Shown here one piece after another: positions 22,601-34,740 of a stretch of DNA of 64,000 nt (its first letter is position 1; each line of letters starts with the position of its first letter). The DNA lies in NCBI GenBank assembly GCA_019009955.1, contig CM032228.1, positions 177,438,501 to 177,502,500 of the forward strand, read 5' to 3'. The position numbers and the translations under genes were made by a program. The DNA is from Riptortus pedestris. Taxonomy: Eukaryota > Arthropoda > Insecta > Hemiptera > Alydidae. The notes under the pieces are model-generated. The model made no database searches, had not been told where the DNA came from, and worked only from the letters and a program-made list of their open reading frames with translations.

Positions 22601-22899
22601 TCGTAAACTATTTTGTAATTGAGTTTTTCCAAATGACAAACTAGGGTGTAAATTCCAGTTTGCACATATGGCAAGGGAAATATTTGTTTCCAGACCATTG
22701 TCATTGTTCATTCTAGCTAACAATAAAGGCGCCTATGCTACCTTTGCTTTGTCTATACACACTGAAAACTTTCTGTTATCACTGTAAATGTCACAATAAT
22801 GGATATCCTCAAGGTCATTATCAATTTTATAGAATCTGTTCTGTTGCCTGTTAGACACAAGGTATTATCAAGAATTCAATTTAGATTGTACAGTTATCC

Positions 22900-23492
22900 C
22901 ATTAAGTTTTGTAAAAGAGGAAAAATGATTAACCTGATCCAGGCAGACATGCCGAAATAATGAATTTAAATAGGTAAATAGTGTGCAATATTGATACTTA
23001 AATTGAAGCTCAGAATGTAGGTGCAATTTCATGATATTTTATATTATGGCCAATATATAAAAAAAAATTGTTTTAATTCTAGTATTTTGAGTATACAAGG
23101 ACACGATAGGTCATGTATGGTATTCTTCAATTTTTAATTTGATCAAGGTGCTTCAATATATATATATATATATAGATATATATATATATGTACACCAAAG
23201 ATTAATCATTTTATTTTTCTAGTAACAAACAGTGACATTTCCTGATAATTGATTTAAATTTCACTTAAATAATTTAAAAATTATTACAAATTAGGAACGA
23301 GGTTAATAGTATTCTAATAATGTAAAATTTCTACGAACCTGTTTATTTCGGAATGGAAGAAGTAACAACGATCTGGAATAATTTCTAAGCAAATATACTT
23401 TAATTCCCAATTTTGTTTTTCAATTTAAATGTTAGTTATTTTTTGATATGTAAGCATTTTCTTTTTATTACAGACACACACACACACACACA

Positions 23493-23566
<74 letters not shown>

Positions 23567-24570
23567 CTGGTGTGCTCTACTGGGAACATTATTAGATTCA
23601 ATGGTGAGAGTGTATGATATTCATTGCACGACTTCACCATATATAATATTACTTTCTGTGCATTGACATTATAAGTTCAGAAGCTCAGAGTGAGTTTATT
23701 GCTTATTTGAAATGTGATTCAAATAGGAGCCTCTTTTGCAGAGTATGAATTATAAACGTAATATAATTTTATATATTAAAATAATTACTAAGCACATTAA
23801 ACATTGTTACGCTATTTTCTATTCAAAATGTGGCCTAGTAAAGACAATTATGCTAGTTGCTATAAAAAAATATCTTTAAACAGATCCTGCATTAAAATTG
23901 CATATCTGTAATCCGGTAGCAGAAAATTAAAATTCCTGAGATATTTAAATAAGTTCGCGAAGATTTTAACACTGGATTTCGTTCTGTTTCCATAAAAAAA
24001 AAATCGGATGAATGTGTATACTGCACTCACTATGATTTAAACTTAAATTTAACTTAAAATTTAACTTTTCAAAAGTTTAAAAAAGAAAATTGAGATTATG
24101 AATAGTTTAGGACATTGTGATCAACAATGTCAACGATAAATAATAAATTAACCTACAATTTTACCAAAAATAAAATTTGTGGCTTTTGAATTTTGATGGA
24201 ACTGTGGTTCGTGTAACAACATACATTTTTATGATCGGATGAATGGTTCTGTAACGCTTAAGAGAGAAACAAATATGCATTCATTTTTTTTTTGTTTTTT
24301 GGGAGAATAATGTATAAAATCTAAAAAAAAAAAAACTAATATTGAATCTGTAATGCTACAGAAATTATTATATGGTCTATGTAGAAGGAGTACATTTAAA
24401 ATTTGTGTGATTTTAAAATTGAAATGGTTTTGGTTGAATAGGGAGTGATGTCTAAAAAACGGTGTAAATTAGATAATTACCAATATCATTGTCATCTTGT
24501 CATCTACAGAAAAGTTTCTTTAAACGAAATGTACAATTTGCTATTTTTTGGTTTATTGTTTGCAAAATCA
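22900..24570. other. AT-rich sequence with TA/AC microsatellites
   Basis: Contains TA runs at 23,155-23,190 and a compound (AC)n/(TA)n tract at 23,473-23,561. Nothing else was recognised. Confidence 0.5.
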
Positions 24571-24577
24571 TATTTAG

Positions 24578-25231
24578 AAAAGTCCGTCCAGGGGCTGCGT
24601 AAAATAAGCAGATTTCCCCTGTGAAGTTTTATAATAGAGAAATCTGCATACTGGTAACACAATACCACCGTGATTAGATAATGAGAAATCGTTCAGTTAA
24701 TTAAAATAAATTCCCAACTGAAACGGCTTCTGAATTGTAAGAATAATTTATATTTTAATAACTCAAATTTTAGTAGTCCAAGAACTAAAGAAGGGGGGGG
24801 GGGCGGATGAACAAAACGTATTTGCATAAATCTCATAAAGTAAGGAAGGTAAGGTTAAAAACGCCAGGTTAGAAGAAGCTTCCGTCTGAGCCGAGAAATG
24901 ACGAAGATGACCGACATAATCCGAACTATACCCCACCACAGACTTCATAAAAATGCAAATATCTCGGTTAATATTCAAGATAGAGAATAAATGTAAATAA
25001 CAACATTTATAGTAAATTTAATTTGCAATAAGATTGGTTTCATACAATTTTTCGATCCGATGCATAATAACGGAGATATTTTGAATTTTCGAAAATCCCC
25101 CCTTTAAACCCCCCCTCCCTCTGGTCCGATTTCAGCCATTAACGAACTTGATCTGTCTTTTTACATAAAACGGTTAAATATCGAGTTTCGTAACGATCAA
25201 ACAAAAATTGCGACCGCTAGAGCGTTAACAG

Positions 25232-25284
<53 letters not shown>

Positions 25285-25409
25285 ATTTTGAAAGGACCTC
25301 ATTTTCGTTATCTCCTGGGTAGGATCGATGGACATTTGAAGAAAATTTTCGAAAATCGCGTCATGAGTACGACCTCAATAGCTGATTTCCCTTAGGGGAA
25401 ATCTGCTAA
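24578..25409 (+). mobile_element. Element X copy A, full length (832 bp)
   Basis: 5' end AAAAGTCCGTCCAGGGGCTG (the hairpin's left arm lost a few bases), AAGCAGATTTCCCC, a module with a nine-G run near 24,793 that is shared with the copy at 60.6 kb, then GATCCGATGCATAATAACGG, a C-run at 25,095-25,120, GCGACCGCTAGAGCG near 25,210, (TA)n 25,237-25,281, GACCTCATTTTCGTTATC, and the 3' end TTTCCCTTAGGGGAAATC then TGCTAA. Confidence 0.85.
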
Positions 25410-25861
25410 AAAATCATACACATGTTAATTAAGCTTGTTTTTAATAATAAGTTAAATACATTTGCTTTTCATAGAACAGTGAATGGTTCAAATTTCTTTA
25501 ATTAGTCTCTCACTAGTAAGTATTGAGTTAACAGACTAATAGAAAAAATATTCCTGTTTAATTAGCGTTAATCCCATTTTAATTAGTCGGAGGTTTCTTG
25601 AATCTAAGATTATTAATTTTATAAAACAATTATATGATTTGTAATTCGGTTTCATCAAATTAACAAATTAAGTTGCAACGTCAAATTAATGAACATATAG
25701 GCTAAATGCTTATAAAAGATAATTTTATTTTCTTAAAATAGGTCTGATTGGAGGATTACTAACACAATTTTTATTAATTCATGGTTTTACGAAAACAAAA
25801 GTTGCTTCGTGTGGCTCATAATCTTTCAGATAATTTTTTATTCATCATTCCTCATTCAATA
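25410..25861. other. AT-rich spacer between element X copies
   Basis: No features were recognised. Confidence 0.4.
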
Positions 25862-26160
25862 AAAGTGCGTCACGCAGGGCTGCGTAAACTAAACAGATTT
25901 CCCACGCCCTGTGTTCCATCTCATCACCTATTGTCTATTCCTCCCGAAGTAAAAAACCTATGTAATCGGAATTTAAAGTACACACTGGGCATGTGGTCTC
26001 TAATGGTTCACTTAATTAAAGTATAAATATGACGATTGGAAGTAGGGGTTCACCGAAAGCTGAAAAAAAAAAAAATAAAAATAGCTTTTCACTCCTTCAA
26101 TATTCAAATTGAGGAAAAGTGGATAGGCCAAACATTGTAGAACATTAAATGTTTAACAAG
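25859..26160 (+). mobile_element. Element X 5' fragment
   Basis: AAAAGTGCGTCACGCAGGGC, then CTGCGTAAACTAAACAGATT and a module with GTAGGGGTTCACCGAAAGCTG (the long old subfamily type). It loses similarity before the (TA)n part, so the 3' half is missing. Confidence 0.65.
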
Positions 26161-26540
26161 GTTGATACTGTTATCCTTCAAGCCGGCTTTCTGCTCCAAT
26201 GGTCTTCTCGCCACTCTTCACTGTGTAAATTTTCGGTAGCTCTATGGTTACCTTCTTCGGGCTATACATCGCCATTGTTGTTCCGGATAGGTGGAACTAC
26301 CTGCTGAAGGTAGTAACAAAATCTCAAAACACCATATCACAGATGATGAGAATATGTCCCTTCAGTTTGACCTCCTCCTATGTTGAAAGTGATTGAATGT
26401 CAACTTGGCACTGACACCAGTACAGCCAGAATGGCCTCTATGCCAAGGGATAATCATTTATGCCAAAAAAAAAGAGCTGGAAATAGTTATGAGTGCCTTT
26501 TTTTTCTTTTTTTTAGAGCAAAAACAAAAATGTTCTAATA

Positions 26541-27142
26541 AAAGTCCGTCTTGCAGGGGCTGCGTAAACTAAGCAGATTTCCCACGTGAAGTTATACAAT
26601 AGAGAAATCTCCATACGAGAGCCAAACAGTTACGGCAAAGGGCCGAACTAGCTTTTGGCGGGAAACTCCGTCGTACGTTATCGGCCCAAATTTGATAAAA
26701 ATGCCAATATCTCGGTTAGTATTCAAGATAGAGAATACATGTATAGAACAATATTTATAGTAAATTTAATTTACAATAAGATTGGCTTTATGTACTTTTG
26801 TGATCCGACGTAGGGTAACGGAGATATTTAGAATTTTCGAAAATCCCCCCTCTAAGCCCCCCCCCTCCCACTGGTCCGATTTCAGCCATTAACGAACTTG
26901 ATCTTTCTTTTTGCATAAAACGTTTAAATATTGAGTTTGGTAACGATCAAACAAAAATTGCGACCGCTAGAGCGTTAACAGACAAATATATATATATATA
27001 TATATATATATTTAAAATTTTGAACGTACCTCATTTTCGTCATCTCCTGGGTAGGATCGATGGACATTTGAAGAAAATTTTCGAAAATTGCGTCATGAGT
27101 ACGACCTCAAAAGCTGATTTCCCTTAAGGGGAAATCTGCTAA
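26541..27142 (+). mobile_element. Element X copy B, full length (602 bp)
   Basis: 5' AAAGTCCGTCTTGCAGGGGC with stem GCAG/CTGC intact. The short module contains GGGCCGAACTAGCTTTTGGC, related to that of the copy at 28.4-29.0 kb. C-run near 26,850, GCGACCGCTAGAGCGTTAAC near 26,960, a short (TA)n at 26,987-27,011, and 3' end TTTCCCTTAAGGGGAAATC then TGCTAA. Confidence 0.85.
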
Positions 27143-27617
27143 AAAGAGCCAAGAACCTATTCCCTTACAGTAACGTACAGGTCAGGAAAAAGGGTTCATT
27201 TAGCAGATATCGAAAACAGTGAATATTTGGAGCCTGTACTACGAATGTAGACTGGATTAAAGCATTTAGTGTGGGATCTGAATTCTTTATTGAAACTCAA
27301 GAAATTAATTGTATATTATTTTTTATTTATTTAAGAGCCCGTGGCACAAGATTGATGACACAGTGTCGCCAGCAACTCTACTTCATTATTTTGATAAAGT
27401 GTTTCCTCTCTCCAGTAATAAAGTACGTTATTAAATAGGACTTGATTTATTTTATTTTTTAAAATATCATTTACTTTGTGATACTATTGCAAATTGGGAA
27501 GTGTTATTTTTGGGGAATATTTTATAGCCGGCTAGGTTTTATTTAGGGAACTTGAAAATAAATGATTTTCCTTTAGAATAGTGTAGAAACCAAGACTGGA
27601 AAGTTACTTTAAAGTAT

Positions 27618-27660
27618 AAAGACTAATGGCCTAATACGCATGGCTAATCTGGGTCCATTA
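27618..27660 (-). mobile_element. SINE head fragment
   Basis: AAGACTAATGGCCTAATACG then CATGGCTAATCTGGG matches the tRNA-like head of the SINE at 9.6 kb in the same orientation. The body is absent. Confidence 0.4.
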
Positions 27661-27929
27661 TATGCCTCAAACATGAAATATGAGATTGCATATTTATATT
27701 CAATGTTATTAGTGAAAAGGTTTGAACTCACAGGTTTTTCCTTTCTTTCTTTCAAATGACTTTATGGCATCTCTATTTCTTTATCATCTTCTATTTAGCA
27801 GATTCAATAATTTATGGTAACAAGTGAGTGTCATATGTTTGTACAATATGCCCTTTTTCTCCAATTGCCGATCTAAAATCTTGCTCTAAGGCTCTCTATC
27901 CAAAACGGTTGAAGGGATATCTCTTATTT

Positions 27930-28130
27930 AAAAAAAAGTCTGTCAAGCAGGAGCTGGGTAGCATAAGATTTTCCACATACTGACATGACACCCTACTGAT
28001 CTCATCTCACCATATATTCTATATTTCTAAATAAAAATCCAAAGAGTTTAAGAGAGGGGTTACTGAAGACTGAAAACAACAAATTACAAATAATTCTCTT
28101 AATATTTGAGTTAGGAAAACATGAATGTCA
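27930..28130 (+). mobile_element. Element X 5' fragment, old subfamily
   Basis: AAAAAAAGTCTGTCAAGCAG then GAGCTGGGTAGCATAAGA, GATCTCATCTCACCATATAT and GAGAGGGGTTACTGAAGACT. Interrupted near 28,130 by unrelated sequence (28,130-28,290, less AT-rich, unrecognised). Confidence 0.6.
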
Positions 28131-28418
28131 GCCTAGACCTGCCACAGAATAGGCAGGGATATAACTGGAAGGTACCTGTGAGGACATTGGCATAAACCTC
28201 CGCCACAGGTAGGCTCTTCACGGGTAGGAGGGAGCCACCACTTTCTCAGGTACTTAGTTCTGCCTCTCTTATCTCCTTATCACTGCTACAGGTGTATAAT
28301 ATTTTTCAATCCGTCTCATAATAAAGGAGATATTTTGAATATTTCCCCTTACTTTAAACCCCCTTACTCTTGTCCTGCCTTTAAATAATTTAACCTTAAA
28401 CTATAGTAAATTCATGTT

Positions 28419-28522
28419 TTAGCAGAAATCAGCTATTGAGGTCGTTCTCATGACGGGATTTCGAAAAATTTCTTCAAATGTCCATCGACCCTATCAGGAG
28501 ATGACGAAAATGAGGTCCGTTA

Positions 28523-28580
<58 letters not shown>

Positions 28581-28980
28581 CTGTTAACGCTCTAGTGGTC
28601 GCGATTTTTGTTTGATCGTTACTAAACTAGATATTTAAACGTTGTATATAAAAAGACAGATCAAGTTCGTTAACGGCTGAAATTGAATCAGTGGGAGGGG
28701 GGGATATTCGAAAAATCTCCGTTACAATACGTCGGATCGAAAAACTGTATAGAACCAAGCTTATTGCAAATTAAATTTACATTTGAATTTTGTTATATAC
28801 ATTTATTCTCTATCTTGAATATTAACCAAGATATTCGCATTTTTATTAAGTGTAACGGACGAGCTATGGTCTTCTATTCGTTTCCGCCGAAAGCTTGTTT
28901 GGCCGTTTCCGTAAATGTAACTGTATAACTTTACGTGGGAAATCTGCTTAGTTTACGCAGCCCCTGCGTGACGGACTTTT
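28419..28980 (-). mobile_element. Element X copy J, near full length, 3' palindrome deleted
   Basis: The plus strand begins TTAGCAGAAATCAGCTATTG, so most of the TTTCCCTTAAGGGAAA palindrome is gone. Then GACGAAAATGAGGTCCGTT, (TA)n 28,527-28,574, the GTTAACGCTCTAGTGGTCGC block, the conserved block, a module with CCGCCGAAAGCTTGTTTGGC (relative of copy B), and the intact hairpin end GCAGCCCCTGCGTGACGGAC. Confidence 0.85.
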
Positions 28981-29183
28981 TTTTTCACATTGATTTGGAC
29001 CAAAAATGAACAGCTAGTTAAACACAAGCAGTGTTTGCATTGTTCCAGCAGTAGCTTTTACATATAGACTGGTTTATTTACAGTATTGATCATGGCTGCT
29101 TTAAATGCAATGTGCCAAATTTAGGATAATGGAATCCACCAGGAAATTCTCTGTTTTTCATGACTTGGGTAGATCTCTCACAA

Positions 29184-29184
<1 letters not shown>

Positions 29185-29222
<38 letters not shown>

Positions 29223-29240
29223 TGTGTGTATATATATATA
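29185..29240. repeat. (CA)n/(TA)n microsatellite
   Basis: CA tract of about 35 bases followed by a short TA tract. Confidence 0.9.
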
Positions 29241-29267
29241 AATAAACCCATTTCGACATCTACTAAG

Positions 29268-29357
29268 TATGATGTATGGACAATCGTAGACAGTTTTTGA
29301 AAGTCGCTACACGAGAAAAACCTCAATAGCTGATAGGCTAAGGAAAATCTGTTAAAT
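29268..29357 (+). mobile_element. Element X 3' fragment
   Basis: ATGGACAATCG...TTTTTGAAAGTCGC, AAACCTCAATAGCTGATAGG, then GGAAAATCTGTTAA: the last 90 bases of element X with a degraded palindrome. It directly follows the preceding microsatellite. Confidence 0.6.
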
Positions 29358-29359
29358 GT

Positions 29360-31195
29360 TGTGGAATGTTTCAAATTAGAAAGAATTAAATATATCTTTA
29401 CTTTTTTTTTCGTGTAATTTCCTCTAATGTCTCAGCAAAAATGTACTTAATAATTAATATGGTTAGATCCTTTGTGCTAAATTAGTAAAATTATTAATGT
29501 TGCACAATATATGAGAGCGAGATGATATTTGACAATAGTCCATTTAAGTACTCAGTGGCCAATCAAAAAGAATCAATGGTAGCTTATTAGGTTTAGAATC
29601 AGCTATCATCCAAGTTGTTCATTCATGATATCATTCAAGTATTCTTTAAGAAGTTTTAGTGGCATCTTGGAAAGTTTCTCGGACTTCCAGGAAATTATAA
29701 GACTACTCGAGATTGTTCTGACCCAAGTTTAACAATCTTTTTTATTGGATTGAATTTACTCTGGACTTCATTCCGGTCACTCTGCCGTTTCGTAATAACC
29801 ATTATCCTTAGATTCAGTCTCATTCATTGGCATAGATTTGTGATTATATTAATTCACTATTAGGCAAATATTGATCATCGAATCTTCAAATTAACAATCT
29901 ACTCTTGACTATTTTATCTTAATTACTCCAGAGAGACACCGTACTTATATGTTATCTGCGCTCTTCTAAAGGGAATAAACTAACTAATGATTTGTGATTT
30001 GGCCTGGCAATAAGAGACCCATACTATATGAAGAAAAAAATGTATAAGCAACTTCACTAGGGATAGAAAATTTATGGGATGAGAATATTATTGCTGAGTA
30101 CATCCTCGCCACATTTATTTACTATATTATATGAGTACCGTATTTTTATATACAACCGTAAGACTCCCCGTAATCCGTAAAGTTCCATACCCCTTTAACT
30201 ATTGGTGTTAATGGAGGAATAGACATTCTCTCTATGTTTCGTTGGTGTTTGAGTAGACTTTCTAAACAATAGCAAGCTTGATGAATTCAAGAGGACAAAA
30301 GTATTTACATATTAACATTAATTGCTAAAATGACACGAGGTGAAATGAATAAAAGGATAAATATTTCGTGTGTCTCTTCAGGTACTAACTACCAACTACC
30401 TTAAATACAATTATGCTGAAGATCCTTGTTAGGTGGCTAAGGATCTAGGACAAAAAGCATATACTCAATGTTAATTTCATTTGATGAGTGTAAGCTCCTA
30501 GTGAAGGGACCTGAAACATGTTCGAATATGTATTGGATTAATTGTAAATTAGTTCTATTTGATTTATTGATAGCAGGCCATTTAATTAAGAGTATATTTT
30601 AATTTTTTTTTAAATATTTTAAAAGGACGTTAAATAACTCATAATTTGACTCACATATTAATGCTTTGAACGGACGAGCATAATCAAATTCAGATGCCAC
30701 ACCGATAAATGCTAATAAAGTCACATTTTCCCTAGTTTTTAAACCCAAAAAGTAGTCTGGGGAGGGAAGTCATGAGAAATGAATTGGCTATGAACGAGAA
30801 CAGAGTGAAGGTGTAAGTAGGAATAGGCTGAATGAACAGTCGTAGAAATATTTTTCACAATGCATCGGATCGAAAAATGTCATTAATCATACATGTTGTG
30901 CAGTTATTGAACAACAATGAATGTTTTCCAATTTCTGAATCATATATTTCCTCCTAAATTTAATGTTAAAGGAAATACAAACTTCAGTGTTTCCAACCAT
31001 CAGAAAAAATATATATTTTGCAATGTAAAATATTACTTTTCAATGTATAAATATAGCTAAACATCTTCAACACCCCACTTAACATTTCAAGGCTTGATTA
31101 TATGCCCAACTAAGGTAGAAATTGAATAATTCTTGACATGACCTCATCTGTGTGGCATTCCATCAAGTTGTTTACGAATCCCCAGTATGAATAAA
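29360..31195. other. AT-rich sequence without recognised features
   Basis: No gene, RNA gene or family repeat was recognised, apart from a possible short element X phrase (GCATCGGATCGAAAAATGTC) near 30,862. Confidence 0.4.
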
Positions 31196-31385
31196 CTGTG
31201 TATTTCTGGAATATGCTGGATGTTTTAGCTGAGTAGACTGGACAACAACCGCCGGGCGACCCTTTAATTCTAATCCTTTTCCGTTCAAAACATTAATATA
31301 TGGTCGCACTCTGCATAAAATTTAAAAAAATAGTAGAGGACAAGGCCTTTTTATTGATCCTTATCAAACTCTGTATCTGTTGGCA
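31196..31385. mobile_element. Rearranged fragment of the Penelope-like element
   Basis: TCTGGAATATGCTGGATG and ACCGCCGGGCGAC match the PLE relic near 8,311 and 8,418 in the same direction. AGTAGAGGACAAGGCCTTTT and TTGATCCTTATCA match the intervening PLE segment (8,345-8,400) in the opposite direction. One piece is therefore inverted. Confidence 0.5.
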
Positions 31386-34260
31386 TAATATTAAGTAATA
31401 CTTAATAGGAAAAAAAATATAATAATTGTTTCCTCTATAACTTAAGATTTTTTATTTCACCCATTCTGAAATAAAATCTAGAAATAGATCTTTAAAAAAA
31501 CACTGGAATTCTTTACAAGAAACAAAACATTACAAATTATATTATGGCTTTTTAATACAATCAATTTATCATCATATAAATGAAATAATATCTAATGAGT
31601 ATTCACGATGTTGTGGGTGACAGAGTAAACAAAACAAGAAGCCTCTTTCTAGATCAAATAAGCGTAAATCCTTATTCGTAGGTAAGAGCAGGAGGACATA
31701 AGGAAAGACATTACTGACAATCAGGTTATGTATATTTATGTAGGCCGGACCAAATAGGGTTCCTCATTTCCATTTCTACTCCTTGTACAGTATCCTCACA
31801 AATGTTTCTCATCTAGTTATGCCCAAATTGGTTTTTGTAAAGAAAGAGAAGAAACATGATTTTATTGGTTGTGATATTTGGAAATTAAGGAAGCAATGGC
31901 ATATTTACTTGATAAGAATGCATTGATTAAATGTTTCCATTGAGATTTCCGTTAAAAGGTTTCAAATGTCAAATAATCTTGAACCATAAACCATTTCTTA
32001 TATATTTACGTATCGCTTCTTATCTCCTGCTCAATTTATGCCCTGAAAATTGCTTTGAAACGCATTGTATTGACACCATTGAGTTAACACCGTTCTAAAT
32101 CAGACTATGGGTATCCATTTTTTTTTGTAAATATATATTTTTAGTTTTGGAATGAGGTTTTTTAAATCAACTGAAGAATGATTGCATTGAAATTCTTAGG
32201 TAAATTTCAAACACTTTTACCTTTAATTTGGTTATTTTAAATTTTATTCAATTTATTCTTCTTTATATAGGAATTTGGATTTCCCGCCAGAGTTGAATTT
32301 AATTTTTTATTTAAAAAGCTCTGTTGTGAGATAAATGGAATATGAGAAGAGGGAAATCTCTGCTTAGTTTGCTTAGCTTTGAGTAATGGTCTTTAATTAT
32401 TGGTTCGCTTTACAAATCTCGTTGACCTTCACTAGAACTTGTTGTGAATCTCTACTATCGTAGGAGGTGGCTCAAGGCTGACTAGCGTTGCGTTTGTCTG
32501 TACTCTTTCAACACACCTACTAGTCACTGTCACGCAGTGCTCGGGGTAGTTAGAAACTCCTTTTCCATTGTATAAGTCGATGCGAATATCGTACGAGTGA
32601 ATATCTTATTAATTATTACCGACCCTTTGTTTAGGCCAACCTCATGGGAATAACATTTCGTAGGCTTCTAGTATTTAGCCATTGGAACCAAGAGATCGCT
32701 GGGACCGATTCACGACCTAGTACTACGTCTCGTCAAGGAGAACCCAAGGCCTTCTTTGCATGATCCATGAGTTTATCTGGAGAAGCATTATTGATATAAG
32801 GTTCGTATCCGGATGCACTGACACCCTCTACCTCACTGGATGGTGAACCAGTGGTGATTGATGCATTCACTGTAAGTGAGATGACTTATGTACTGGACGA
32901 TACTGTTAGTATCCCTAGTGCTTATTGGATTAGTGGTGGTCAGCTGTATGAAATCTGTGTCTTGATCTTCAAAATATTTGGAACTTAGCCTTCAAGGTGT
33001 TCACGAGATATCTTTCATGTTACTTCTACGCCTTTTCCAAGGCTAGGTTGAACAACTTTCTAGTCTCGTAATCAACTTGTCTTTGCCCAGAAGTAATGTC
33101 GGTGGACTCTTCAGCCTTTCTTCAGTATAATGCACCAACAACAGTTGCAATTGAATTTCTCTGTGGCCAGTCTAGCGAATTTCTGAAAACCTAAATTAGT
33201 AATTAATTATACTAATTTCTGTTAACTGAATTATGTGCCGATTTTCAGTCAGTGAAAAAGACCTTTCAGGTTTTTTTTTGTCACGTCTATCTTCTTGGAT
33301 ATCTGTTCGAGAGTGAATATCTGATTCTTCGTCTTCTGACCTTTGCTGGATACAGATCTTGGCTCAGCAGGGTTCATTAAACAAAATTGAAAATGGCTTA
33401 GTCCAATGAGAACTATTCAACTGGTTTTGTTGTAATGCTTGTGTCATTCATAAGGCTTCCTATATTTTGTAAGGCACCTATATTGAGAAATGGGCATAGT
33501 AGTCCTGAATTCCTTCAGTCAGGTATCCTTCCCACTCCCCAGATTAGAGGATTATCTTAAGAAGGTTTTTATGTAATGAGTATTTGTAATGTAAATTTCT
33601 ATTTATTAATTAAACTAAAGGCCAAGTGAGATGGATCTAAATCATAATATCTCCATTATCTTGCGGAATTCTCAAATACCCTTTTCCTCAGCCTCTCGAG
33701 CCTCATTGTCTTCGATAGTACCCTCTAATTCTATGATGATTCTTTTTTTCATAGTGCCAGTAGAATTCTTACTCTAGTAGTGAGTTTAAAGTGCTTCGGT
33801 GATAATAGAAGCCGTTGGGTATTTTGAAGTTACCTGAGGTCAAACCCAATATTGAATTACTTTATAGTTCTTTCAACTGTTACTCTTAGCAATTTCATTG
33901 AGTTTGCGAGTTGGTATTGCTTCATTCTCAAAAATAATTTCACCGTGCACATTTGTTATGAGCGGTCCTGAATTCAAGATAGAGATGGTATATATATATT
34001 ATCATCTGAGAGTACCAAAAAGGTTTATTCATTAATGGCGATATTACTCTAGTGCCCTTCCTATTATGTATTGCTACTAATAATTGAATATTTACTACAA
34101 AATAAATCTACTCTGTTACCCACAAACTTTGGTAACAAGACTGCCCAGCACAGTGGAGAAGAGTGTGGGTTTATAAATTAAATTTAACTAGCCTCATATC
34201 AATAGGCAGAAATTAAAATAATAAGGGCACCGCGTTGTTTGTTCTCAATGGTAACAACGA
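31386..34260. other. Mostly unrecognised sequence, with possible coding relics at 32.7-33.1 kb
   Basis: No family was assigned. Plus strand 32,765-32,990 reads openly for about 70 codons with one stop (GEPVVIDAFTVSEMTYVLDD). Minus strand 33,005-33,110 reads STDITSGQRQVDYETRKLFN. Both look protein-like but were not recognised; they may be decayed mobile-element ORFs. Confidence 0.25.
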
Positions 34261-34264
34261 AACC

Positions 34265-34740
34265 AGTTTTCATAAAACAAATCAGTTTATTTACAATAAT
34301 TACTCAACTATAATTTTCTCTTGAACAGTAAAAAGAAAATAGTAAACAAATAAATGATTGGACAAAACTTCCCATGGGGACTTTTACAATTAATAGGCCT
34401 TTTCTTTTTTAATTGTGTATACACATTAACTGCACTTAGGTACTTCTCGTACGATGAAATAACTGCTATTCTTCTGGCTGTATAACATTCTGATCCGCCT
34501 AAGCGTTTATCGGGGAGCCAAATCCTCACTAGAGCTCGAGGTGGACGCTGCTGTCTCCTGCTCGCTTGTCCCCGGCGATCGCTTCTTGTCTTCGGCTCTC
34601 GCGCAACCTGCCCCGCGCAGGAATCTCCCGCCTATCTTCTATCTCAATCACCCGTCTTTGGCGACAGTAAAAATGGGCCGTAATAACTCTTAGAACACAG
34701 GCTAATTCTATCAAATGTATACAATTAGAGTTCTATGCGC
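34265..34740 (-). other. GC-rich island, possible solo LTR
   Basis: Between about 34,490 and 34,660 the sequence is strikingly GC-rich (CTCGCGCAACCTGCCCCGCG). On the minus strand it is followed by AATAAACTGATTTG at the left edge, a layout like the U3-R-U5 of a retroelement LTR. No second copy or target duplication was found. It could also be a promoter region. Confidence 0.25.

Noticed and set aside
24578..25409. Classical Helitron (TC...CTRR, A|T target) or TIR MITE
   Set aside because: Ends do read TCCGTC and CTAA, but the flanking bases do not fit A|T insertion, and the two ends are not inverted repeats of each other. A DINE/HINE-like class fits better, though it is not proven.
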